Part shown: positions 8,228-14,461 of the stretch, in pieces
How positions within the stretch are numbered: the stretch's first letter is position 1
Layout: each line of letters opens with the position of its first letter
Origin: an uncultured Prevotellaceae bacterium
GTDB lineage: Bacteria > Bacteroidota > Bacteroidia > Bacteroidales > Muribaculaceae
Direction of reading: 5' to 3'
Length of the DNA: 25,326 nucleotides
Assembly: GCA_905210415.1 (NCBI GenBank)
Contig: CAJLWM010000033.1
Span: forward strand, 1 to 25,326
Position numbers and translations under genes: made by a program
The notes under the pieces: model-generated
Told to the model about the DNA's origin: nothing
Database searches by the model: none
The model's input: only the letters and a program-made list of their open reading frames with translations

Positions 8228-8250
8228 ATAAGTATAAAAAAATTGTAGTT

Positions 8251-10236
8251 ATGATGGATAAAGGGAAAACAATTATGATGTCGAAGTTCAAAGTGAATGT
8301 AAGTGAACTTGACGAAACGAATGAATCGTTAGAACGATTGAATAATGTAAAAGATATATATTTCTATAGCACCAATGTGGCTATTAAGGTTGAAATGGAG
8401 TTTGTGGGCGAAGAATTGACTGTTTTTGATGGTGCAGAGGTAGACGAAGAAGTGCAAAGCCAAGTCACAGTGTCGGTTTATGGCGATACGATGAAGCATC
8501 TGATATGCCGCAGATGTGTGGATGTGCAAGTGACAGCCGGCTCAGAGTCGCGCGAATATAGCAAGGAGTTTGTATTGAGCAGATTTGATTTGTTGCATAA
8601 TAAACGTTGCATGGTGGTGGTGCGCGAGTTGAGCACCAATAAGGTGCTTGGCAAGCATGTGATGAGAGTATATCGCCACAATGGCAAAATGCCGCATCCT
8701 GCTAAGTGGTATGAGGTGCTGAGCGGTTGCTTCACTTGCCCAACCGACGCCAAACCGATACAGTATCGCACCTTGTGGCGAAACAAGGAATTGATACGCA
8801 CAGTGAGGTTTAATGTCAGAGCCACAGAGAGCGCTCTTGCCGATTTGCCAGAACTGGAAATCAGAATGCATTATCGCGACGAAAGCGTCACATCGTGCTT
8901 CTGCCCATTGAAGAAGGATTCGCTTGACGCTGGCGATGATTGCTATCATGTGGAACACGATTTCTTTGTGAACGACGACCGCCTGAGCGTGCTGTATGCC
9001 GAATTGCTGTGCATGGGCACTCCGATTTCTGGATTCGTGGCACACCTGAGAACCGACACTGAGTGTGGTGTATGGAGCTACGACCAACTGCGAGTGATTG
9101 CCGACTACAATCCGGAGCTCGGAAATCGACTTGTGGATGAGTATTATGGCGACACCCATGAGTCTTGTGATGATGAGGATGGCGATGCTGTTGAGGTGGC
9201 TGACGTAGAAGAATCGCAGGAAGACGATTTGAATAGCGAGTTTGAGCGTTTGTTGAAGCAATACACCGAGATTGATGTCGACTTGTCGGAACGCGCAGAC
9301 GACGATGACGACGACGGAGATGATGTTATCGACGAACTGGCGGAGAATGACGACGAGGATGATGCAAATGACGATGAAGGAAAGTCGGAAATATGCACCA
9401 TCGAGCAAATGGTGGGGTTGAAGGAAGTGAAGCAGCAGTTTGATAAGTATAAGAAGTTGGTGCTATTCAACAATATGCGCAAGGCACAAGGTTTGAAGCC
9501 GATTTCTGTGCCGTTGCACTCTATGTTTCTTGGTTCGCCCGGTACGGGCAAAACCACGGTGGCGAAAAACTTGGGCGTTTGGCTGAAAGACGCAGGAGTG
9601 CTGTCGCGAGGCCATGTGGTGGTGCGTGAGCGCTCTACGCTTTCGGGCACAACCTATGGCTCTGACGAGGAGAAAACCCGAGCAGCGATAGCAGAGGCGC
9701 AAGGCGGCATATTGCTTATCGACGAGGCTTATCAATTATATCAGCCTAATGATCCCAAAGACCCGGGTAGGCGAGTGATTGAGACACTGCTCACGGCGCT
9801 ATCCGATGAGAGCAATCGCGATTGGATGCTGATATTGGCCGGCTACCCCGACCAGATGCTGGAGATGTTTAAGGCCAATCCGGGATTGCGTTCACGCATA
9901 CCGCAAACCAATATCTACACTTTTGCCGACTATGATGTGCACGAACTGATGCAGATAGCCGACGGATATTTCTCGGCAAACGGGTTCTGGCTGACGGATG
10001 GAGCGCGTGAGGCGTTGGAGGCGCGATTGCATAGCGATTGTGAGCATCGCGACAAAGAGTTTGGCAATGCCCGCCATGTGGTGAACATCATCCAGACCGA
10101 GATAATCCCCAATATGGCTGTGCGAGTGTGTGCCGATGGTGCCACTGCGCATGCGTTGGAGAGCATATTGGCCTCAGACGTGCCGATGCCCAAACCCGTT
10201 AAGCAAGCACCGCGAATGCGCATAGGCTATGTGTGA
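8251..10236 (+). CDS. AAA+ ATPase of the CbbX/CfxQ (SpoVK-like) class with uncharacterised N-terminal half and acidic linker
   Basis: Three parts can be seen. Residues 1 to about 290 form a mixed alpha/beta region with no family I recognise. Residues about 300-385 are a highly acidic, low-complexity linker with long Asp/Glu runs. Residues about 390-650 are an AAA+ domain of the CbbX type. Walker A is GSPGTGKT (Lys434), Walker B is LLIDEAYQL (Asp491-Glu492), and LRSRIPQ carries the likely arginine finger. Proteins of this class remodel partner complexes by threading, as CbbX does for Rubisco; the partner here is unknown. No soluble signal or membrane segment is seen, so it is cytoplasmic. The first ATG is at 8251; ATGs at 8275 and 8278 are equally possible, and TTG at 8221 is less likely. 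It stands alone between repeat-bearing intergenic regions. Confidence 0.85.
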   Translation: MMDKGKTIMMSKFKVNVSELDETNESLERLNNVKDIYFYSTNVAIKVEMEFVGEELTVFDGAEVDEEVQSQVTVSVYGDTMKHLICRRCVDVQVTAGSESREYSKEFVLSRFDLLHNKRCMVVVRELSTNKVLGKHVMRVYRHNGKMPHPAKWYEVLSGCFTCPTDAKPIQYRTLWRNKELIRTVRFNVRATESALADLPELEIRMHYRDESVTSCFCPLKKDSLDAGDDCYHVEHDFFVNDDRLSVLYAELLCMGTPISGFVAHLRTDTECGVWSYDQLRVIADYNPELGNRLVDEYYGDTHESCDDEDGDAVEVADVEESQEDDLNSEFERLLKQYTEIDVDLSERADDDDDDGDDVIDELAENDDEDDANDDEGKSEICTIEQMVGLKEVKQQFDKYKKLVLFNNMRKAQGLKPISVPLHSMFLGSPGTGKTTVAKNLGVWLKDAGVLSRGHVVVRERSTLSGTTYGSDEEKTRAAIAEAQGGILLIDEAYQLYQPNDPKDPGRRVIETLLTALSDESNRDWMLILAGYPDQMLEMFKANPGLRSRIPQTNIYTFADYDVHELMQIADGYFSANGFWLTDGAREALEARLHSDCEHRDKEFGNARHVVNIIQTEIIPNMAVRVCADGATAHALESILASDVPMPKPVKQAPRMRIGYV

Positions 10237-10249
10237 ATAAAACCACATA

Positions 10250-10435
10250 AACCCAATTCGGTCATTGGGGCTTGGAAGAGTTTCGGGATTTTAGAAGCGC
10301 AGATTTTGATTGATTTTTAATGAGTAATAGCGTGCTATTGCGAGTTAAAAACAAACAAAAGATGCCTTATAAAAAACGAAAGACTCCAAGCAGTAGAAAA
10401 ATCCCACATTTACGACCTAATGCCCGATTTGGGTT
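10250..10435 (+). repeat. 186-bp fold-back interspersed repeat, copy A
   Basis: Same length as the inverted copy at 14150-14335 and roughly 85% identical to it by eye; the longest perfect block is about 32 bp around AAACAAACAAAAGATGCC. The terminal 20 bases pair with each other at 17 of 20 positions (AACCCAATTCGGTCATTGGG against the reverse complement of the right end). The centre is a second palindrome (10314-10331 against 10334-10351, core AATAGC-GT-GCTATT). It carries no gene and no clear target-site duplication. It begins 13 bases after the AAA+ stop codon, so it may also act as a terminator. Confidence 0.85.
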
Positions 10436-10477
10436 AGAATGCGCGAGGAAAAATCTAATCAGCGAAAATGAAAATTG

Positions 10478-10509
10478 TTTGCTGATTAGGTGTTTTTCAA
10501 GTATCTTTG
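10478..10509 (+). promoter_or_regulatory. Upstream promoter P1 of the thioredoxin-like gene, with overlapping inverted repeat
   Basis: TTTG at 10478-10481, a 20-base spacer, and TATCTTTG at 10502-10509. A perfect 9-bp inverted repeat (10455-10463 and 10481-10489) overlaps the -33 element, which is where a repressor or activator site would be expected. Confidence 0.65.
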
Positions 10510-10533
10510 CACGAGATAGGACGCAATGTTGCA

Positions 10534-10558
10534 AAAAATCTTGGAAAACAAGATTTTT
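10534..10558 (+). terminator. Hairpin between P1 and P2, possible attenuator
   Basis: Perfect 10-bp stem AAAAATCTTG/CAAGATTTTT with the loop GAAAA, ending in five T residues. The stem is A/U-rich, so termination would be weak. It lies about 20 bases after the P1 start site. Confidence 0.35.
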
Positions 10559-10575
10559 CTGTGTCGTGATTGCAC

Positions 10576-10583
10576 TATCTTTG
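10576..10583 (+). promoter_or_regulatory. -7 element TATCTTTG (P2) of the thioredoxin-like gene
   Basis: Full match to TAnnTTTG, 33 bases upstream of the ATG at 10616. The -33 position holds a T-run but no exact TTTG. Confidence 0.6.
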
Positions 10584-10615
10584 CACTCAATTTAAGAAAA
10601 CAGAACTAAACAAAG

Positions 10616-11713
10616 ATGAAGAAATTCGCTTATATAGCTGTAATGGCTTTGGCTGCCACAATGATTTCGTGTGGCGATAAAAATCAATTTGAAGTAGAGG
10701 GAAATGTGGCTGGTGCCGGCGACTCAACAGTGATGGTGCTTGAGAGCGCAGGTAGTGGCAATTGGTATTTTGTAGACAGCGTGAAGGTGAAGTCGAGTGG
10801 CGATTTCAGCGTTAGCGTTGCAGCTCCAGAGGTGCCAGGCATCTATCGCTTGCGCAAGGGCGCTGAGGCAATCTATTTCCCAATCGATAGCATCGATCAC
10901 ATCAACGTAAGCACATCGGTGGATAAGTTCGGCTCTGACTACACATTGAGCGGTAGCGACAATGCTGTTGAGGTGATGAACATCGACAAGAAGGCGATGG
11001 AACTCGCCGCAAGTGGCGACAAGGCTGCTCGTGAAGCTTGGAAGAAGCAACTTGCCAATAAGATTCTTTCTAACCCAAGCGGTATTGTGGCATATTATGT
11101 AATCAATAAGTATATAGGTGATGAACCACTATACGACGCACTCAACGACAACGACCTTAAGATTATCGGCGCTGTGGCAAATGCGTTCAACACTTTCCGT
11201 CCAAACGACCCACGCACCAATTATATGGTGAATGTGTTGCTTGAGGGTCAACGTCGCCGTCGTGAGGCTCATAACAATGTGCCTAAGCGCGAACTCGTGG
11301 CTCAGGAAATTCCTATTATCGACATTGATTTGCAAGACAATCATGGCAAGCATCGCAAATTGAGCGATGTCACCAGCAAGGGCAAAGTGGTAGTGCTCAA
11401 TTTCACAATGTATCAAGCTGACTTCTCGCCTGTATTCAATAAGACACTTGCTGATATCTATCGCAAGTATTCTGCTCAAGGATTGGAAATCTATCAAGTG
11501 AGCATCGACCCAGAAGAATTCCAATGGCGTCAATCTGCAGCAAACTTGCCGTGGATCACTGTTTACGACCCGATGAGCATTCAGTCGAAGAATCTTATGT
11601 CGTATAACGTCAACGGCGTGCCTACATCGTTTATCATCAATCGCAACGGAGAAATCTCTGAGCGTGTAGAAGACGCTACTAAGCTTGCTTCTGCAGTCGC
11701 AAAGTATATGTAA
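10616..11713 (+). CDS. DUF4369/thioredoxin-like-fold lipoprotein lacking the CxxC active site
   Basis: The lipoprotein signal peptide ends in the lipobox MISC (Cys19), so the protein is lipid-anchored in the envelope. Residues about 24-110 match the DUF4369 beta-rich domain that precedes thioredoxin domains in Bacteroidetes. Residues about 225-365 have an AhpC/TSA-like thioredoxin fold (KVVVLNFTMYQADFSPVF, then LEIYQVSIDPEEFQWRQSA and GVPTSFIINRNGEI with the cis-Pro). Where active members have WCxxC this one has MYQADF. Cys19 is the only cysteine, so it cannot act as a thiol oxidoreductase; a binding or structural role is likely. Codon use is biased as in the M3 gene, suggesting good expression. 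Tandem promoters lie upstream. Confidence 0.88.
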   Translation: MKKFAYIAVMALAATMISCGDKNQFEVEGNVAGAGDSTVMVLESAGSGNWYFVDSVKVKSSGDFSVSVAAPEVPGIYRLRKGAEAIYFPIDSIDHINVSTSVDKFGSDYTLSGSDNAVEVMNIDKKAMELAASGDKAAREAWKKQLANKILSNPSGIVAYYVINKYIGDEPLYDALNDNDLKIIGAVANAFNTFRPNDPRTNYMVNVLLEGQRRRREAHNNVPKRELVAQEIPIIDIDLQDNHGKHRKLSDVTSKGKVVVLNFTMYQADFSPVFNKTLADIYRKYSAQGLEIYQVSIDPEEFQWRQSAANLPWITVYDPMSIQSKNLMSYNVNGVPTSFIINRNGEISERVEDATKLASAVAKYM

Positions 11714-11728
11714 TAAAGCAAAATAACC

Positions 11729-11774
11729 GCAAATCTCGTCAAGAGCTCTACCAAAGAAGTTTGGCGAGATTTGT
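11729..11774 (+). terminator. Stem-loop after the thioredoxin-like gene
   Basis: AAATCTCGTC (11731-11740) pairs with GGCGAGATTT (11763-11772) with one G-U pair, and outer bases extend the stem to about 12 bp. The 22-base loop contains AGAGCTCT. There is no T-tract, so termination is uncertain. Confidence 0.4.
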
Positions 11775-11821
11775 CGCATACAAAGGATAAAAAACTTCAC
11801 CTTTAGAGATAAGAAAAAGAC

Positions 11822-12772
11822 ATGAAATTCAAGTTTAATGTTACAGGAGAAGATGTTAGGGACTACTTGTTTTTAACCATCGGAGTGCTATTCTACACCA
11901 TTGGATGGGGTGCATTTATGTTGCCTTATCAGATCACTGTGGGTGGTGTGGCCGGTATCAGTAATATTGTGTATTTCGCTGCGGGCATCCCTGCGGATGT
12001 TACGTATTTCTTGATAAATATTTGTTTTCTTATAGTGGCCCTCAAGATATTGGGACTGAAGTTTTTGGTGAAGACTATCTATTGCATCTTCTCCATCACG
12101 TTTATGCTGCGTGTTGTGCAAATGCTGCTGATGCAGCCTAATGGCAAACTGTTGCAGTTGATGGGTGCTAATGAGAGCTTTATGGCTTGTATCATAGGTT
12201 CGTCGATGTGTGGCATCGGCCTGGGCTTGATATTTATGCAAAATGGCAGCACCGGCGGAACCGATATCCTTGCCGCTGTGGTCAACAAATATCGCGATGT
12301 GTCGCTCGGCAAGGTGCTCACGATATGCGATATCGTGATAGTGTCGTCGTGCTACTTTATATTCTACGACTGGCGTCTGGTGGTGTTTGGTTTCTGCACA
12401 CTGTTTGTGATGTATTATGTGATGGACTATTTTATGGACCGTCAGCGACACTCGGTGCAGTTCTTCATAATTACCAAGAAATATGATGAGATCTCGCATG
12501 CCATCAATGAGGAGGTGCATCGTGGATGCACGCTGCTGTCGGCCGAGGGCTCTTATACACATGAGGGCTGCAAGGTGGTGATGTGCATAGCGCGCAAGTT
12601 TGAGTCGAGTCGCATATTTGATGTTATCAACGAAATCGACCCTAATGCCTTTGTGTCGCAAAGCCGCGTGGTGGGCGTGTTTGGCAACGGCTTCTCCACA
12701 ATAGGGAAAAAGAAATTACCAATAAAAAATAAGAAAGGCCCGAATTCAAAAAAAAAAGCAAGTAAAGCCTGA
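11822..12772 (+). CDS. YitT family membrane protein (YitT_membrane plus DUF2179)
   Basis: Integral inner-membrane protein of 316 residues. The first 210 residues hold five to six hydrophobic helices with the family hallmarks LPYQITVGGVAGISNI (about residues 38-53) and QNGSTGGTDILA (about 140-151). Residues about 220-290 form the cytoplasmic DUF2179 domain (FFIITKKYDEISHAINEEV, then RGCTLLSAEGSYTHEG and the strand KVVMCIA). The tail is strongly basic. The family is widespread but its transport substrate is not established. The gene lies 108 bases after the thioredoxin-like gene and 74 bases before another membrane protein gene. Confidence 0.92.
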   Translation: MKFKFNVTGEDVRDYLFLTIGVLFYTIGWGAFMLPYQITVGGVAGISNIVYFAAGIPADVTYFLINICFLIVALKILGLKFLVKTIYCIFSITFMLRVVQMLLMQPNGKLLQLMGANESFMACIIGSSMCGIGLGLIFMQNGSTGGTDILAAVVNKYRDVSLGKVLTICDIVIVSSCYFIFYDWRLVVFGFCTLFVMYYVMDYFMDRQRHSVQFFIITKKYDEISHAINEEVHRGCTLLSAEGSYTHEGCKVVMCIARKFESSRIFDVINEIDPNAFVSQSRVVGVFGNGFSTIGKKKLPIKNKKGPNSKKKASKA

Positions 12773-12846
12773 TTTGGCTTCACGAGAATGTTGCAAAGCT
12801 TACTATAACCGATGAACAAACATAAACTATTAACCTATAACAATCT

Positions 12847-14001
12847 ATGCTAAATTTTGAAAAGTATCGTCGCACATTAGTGGAGCCATTGTCTCTGATA
12901 ATTGTGCTGATAGTGGTGTTTGGATATATGGGACACGTGATGGGCGTTCCTAATATGTTCAATACGTTGATGAACACAAGTTATCACTTGCTGCTTGAGA
13001 CCGTGTTTTATTTGATGGGTATAACTGTGCTGACTGGCGCTTTCGGGCGATTATTGGTGGAGTTTGGCGTGATAGCCATTATAGAGAAGCTCTTACGCCC
13101 GTTTATGAAGCCCCTCTACAATTTGCCGGGTGTGGCAGCCCTTGGTGCAGTGATGACGTTTGTGAGCGACAACCCTGCCATAATCAGCCTTAGTAAGGAT
13201 GCGCGATTTAGCAGTTACTTCAGAAAGCACCAACTCATTTCGCTCACCAACTTTGGTACGGCATTCGGTATGGGCCTTGTAGTGGTGGTGTTCATGATAA
13301 GCCGTGGCTATGCCATGGGCGCGATGGTGGGCCTTGTGGGCTCGCTTGCTGGCAGTGTGGTGTCAACCCGCATTATGCAGCGTTTGGTGGCAAAGGCACG
13401 CCCCGAACTGATTGATCAAATGGCTGGCGAAAGCCACGAAGAAACCATTGAGGCTGAGCAGCACCATTCCGATGAGGAAAAAACGCTTTTCTTGCGAGTG
13501 CTCAATTCGCTGCTCGACGGTGGTAAAATGGGTGTGGAATTGGGTATGCAGATTATCCCTGGTGTGCTGATAATTTCCACCTTTGTGATGATGCTCACCT
13601 TCGGCCCATCGGGCGCAGGTGAATATACCGGTTCGGCTTATGAAGGCGTGAAATTGTTGCCGATGCTTGCCGATAAGATTAGCGTGGTGTTTGAGCGGCT
13701 GTTCGGATTCCATTCATCGGAACTCGTGTCGTTCCCAATCACGGCGCTTGGAGCCGTTGGCGCAGCGCTTGGCCTGGTGCCAAGGTTGCAAGAGGCAGGC
13801 TTGATAGATGGCAATGCCATAGCTGTGTTTACGGCTATGGGTATGTGCTGGAGCGGTTATTTGAGTACGCACACTGCTATGCTTGACTCGCTTGGCTATC
13901 GCGAACTGACCTCGAAGGCGATTATCTCGCACACGGTAGGCGGCTTTGTGGCAGGTGTGGTGGCACACTGGTGCTACGTGCTTATGCTCCTTGTGCTATA
14001 A
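12847..14001 (+). CDS. Nucleoside recognition (Gate) domain membrane protein, CD0519/CD1768-like
   Basis: 384 residues with about eight to ten hydrophobic segments. The region around residues 95-150 (LGAVMTFVSDNPAIISLS, then SLTNFGTAFGMGLVVVVF) and the C-terminal GMCWSGYLSTHTAMLD resemble the Gate-domain proteins annotated as YjiH- or CD0519/CD1768-like. A hydrophilic, His/Glu-rich loop (about residues 190-215, HEETIEAEQHHSDEE) breaks the protein into two membrane halves and could bind metal. These proteins are presumed transporters or gating proteins without a proven substrate. The gene is followed by a strong hairpin terminator, so it closes the 10616-14001 group. I am confident of the membrane nature and less so of the family name. 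Confidence 0.75.
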   Translation: MLNFEKYRRTLVEPLSLIIVLIVVFGYMGHVMGVPNMFNTLMNTSYHLLLETVFYLMGITVLTGAFGRLLVEFGVIAIIEKLLRPFMKPLYNLPGVAALGAVMTFVSDNPAIISLSKDARFSSYFRKHQLISLTNFGTAFGMGLVVVVFMISRGYAMGAMVGLVGSLAGSVVSTRIMQRLVAKARPELIDQMAGESHEETIEAEQHHSDEEKTLFLRVLNSLLDGGKMGVELGMQIIPGVLIISTFVMMLTFGPSGAGEYTGSAYEGVKLLPMLADKISVVFERLFGFHSSELVSFPITALGAVGAALGLVPRLQEAGLIDGNAIAVFTAMGMCWSGYLSTHTAMLDSLGYRELTSKAIISHTVGGFVAGVVAHWCYVLMLLVL

Positions 14002-14037
14002 GGCGGATGGTATAGACTACCGAAATCAAATGATATT

Positions 14038-14096
14038 GCGGCGATTGCGCAGATGCTCTTTTGGTAAGGGCATGCGCAGTCGCCGTTTGCTTTTGT
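14038..14096 (+). terminator. Intrinsic terminator after the Gate-domain gene
   Basis: The stem pairs GCGGCGATTGCGCA-GA-TGCTC (14038-14058) with GGGCATGCGCAGTCGCCG (14068-14085), with one C/A mismatch, one G-U pair and a 2-base bulge. A T-rich stretch (TTTGCTTTTG) follows. Confidence 0.65.
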
Positions 14097-14149
14097 CGTT
14101 GCCCGTGATGCTTTAGCGTGAGCTTCTACTTTCGCGAAAAGATGGCTTT

Positions 14150-14335
14150 AACCCAAATCGTCATTAGGACGTATATGTGAAAATTTTTCTACTGCTTGGC
14201 GTCTTTCGGCTTTTATAAGGCATCTTTTGTTTGTTTTTAACTTGCAATAGCCTGCTATTACTCGTTAAAAAGCAATCAAAATCTGCTCTTCTAAAACTCC
14301 GGAATCTTACCAAGCCCTAATGACCGAAATGGGTT
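14150..14335 (-). repeat. 186-bp fold-back interspersed repeat, copy B (inverted relative to copy A)
   Basis: Its reverse complement aligns end to end with 10250-10435 at the same length of 186 bp, with mismatches concentrated in the flanks of the arms. Both terminal palindromes (AACCCATTTCGGTCATTAGG and its partner) and the central one (TTTTTAACGAGTAATAGC against GCTATTGCAAGTTAAAAA) are kept, so the secondary structure is better conserved than the unpaired sequence. It ends 51 bases before the next -7 element. Confidence 0.85.
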
Positions 14336-14385
14336 TGAAAGGAGAAAAAACGATGTATTAGGGTGGAAATGAGGTTTTTTTTGTG

Positions 14386-14393
14386 TACTTTTG
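14386..14393 (+). promoter_or_regulatory. -7 element TACTTTTG for the PNGase F-like gene
   Basis: Full match to TAnnTTTG, 69 bases upstream of the ATG at 14462. No good TTG is seen at -33. Confidence 0.5.
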
Positions 14394-14461
14394 TGGTACG
14401 TAGCAATAACCAAATTGAATACAGACCAAAATAACAAATATCAATACTCAATAACATCATA

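Larger units (their letters stand above)
7575..8250. other. 676-base intergenic region with divergent promoters, candidate short peptide gene and palindromes
   Basis: No conventional gene is visible. From left to right it holds the minus-strand promoter (7614-7621), a strong plus-strand promoter (7713-7744), a GCCC/GGGC hairpin near 7762-7779, candidate short ORFs at 7797-7877 and 7874-7927, a perfect palindrome CTCTCGAGAG at 7966-7975, an 8-bp hairpin ACTGCATG-TGCG-CATGCAGT at 8063-8082, and a fold-back relic at 8196-8227. The stretch 7976-8190 is more GC-rich than the promoter part and contains only short open frames. Confidence 0.6.
10237..10615. other. 379-base intergenic region: fold-back repeat, two promoters, two hairpins
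   Basis: The region starts with the 186-bp repeat (10250-10435). It continues with a 9-bp inverted repeat CTAATCAGC/GCTGATTAG (10455-10463 and 10481-10489), a first promoter (10478-10509), a 10-bp hairpin with a T-run (10534-10558), and a second -7 element (10576-10583) just before the thioredoxin-like gene. The open frame inside the repeat (10320-10595) has no coding signature. Confidence 0.7.
14002..14461. other. 460-base intergenic region: terminator, fold-back repeat copy B, promoter
   Basis: Holds the terminator (14038-14096), a TTTCGCGAAA palindrome (14130-14139), the inverted 186-bp repeat (14150-14335) and a -7 element (14386-14393) for the PNGase F-like gene. No coding sequence is evident. 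Confidence 0.75.

Noticed and set aside
9160..9400. The acidic run in the AAA+ gene as a frameshift or microsatellite
   Set aside because: The reading frame stays open with mixed GAT/GAC/GAA/GAG codons, so it is a genuine acidic linker and not a simple repeat expansion.
8542..9408. A 288-codon open frame on the minus strand inside the AAA+ gene
   Set aside because: It is antisense to a domain-supported gene, its His/Val/Ile-rich composition is what the complement of such genes gives, and it has no recognisable domain.
10320..10595. A 91-codon open frame downstream of the AAA+ gene
   Set aside because: It runs through the 186-bp repeat and both promoter elements, has Lys/Arg-rich low-complexity content and no conserved motif; the DNA structure explains the region better.
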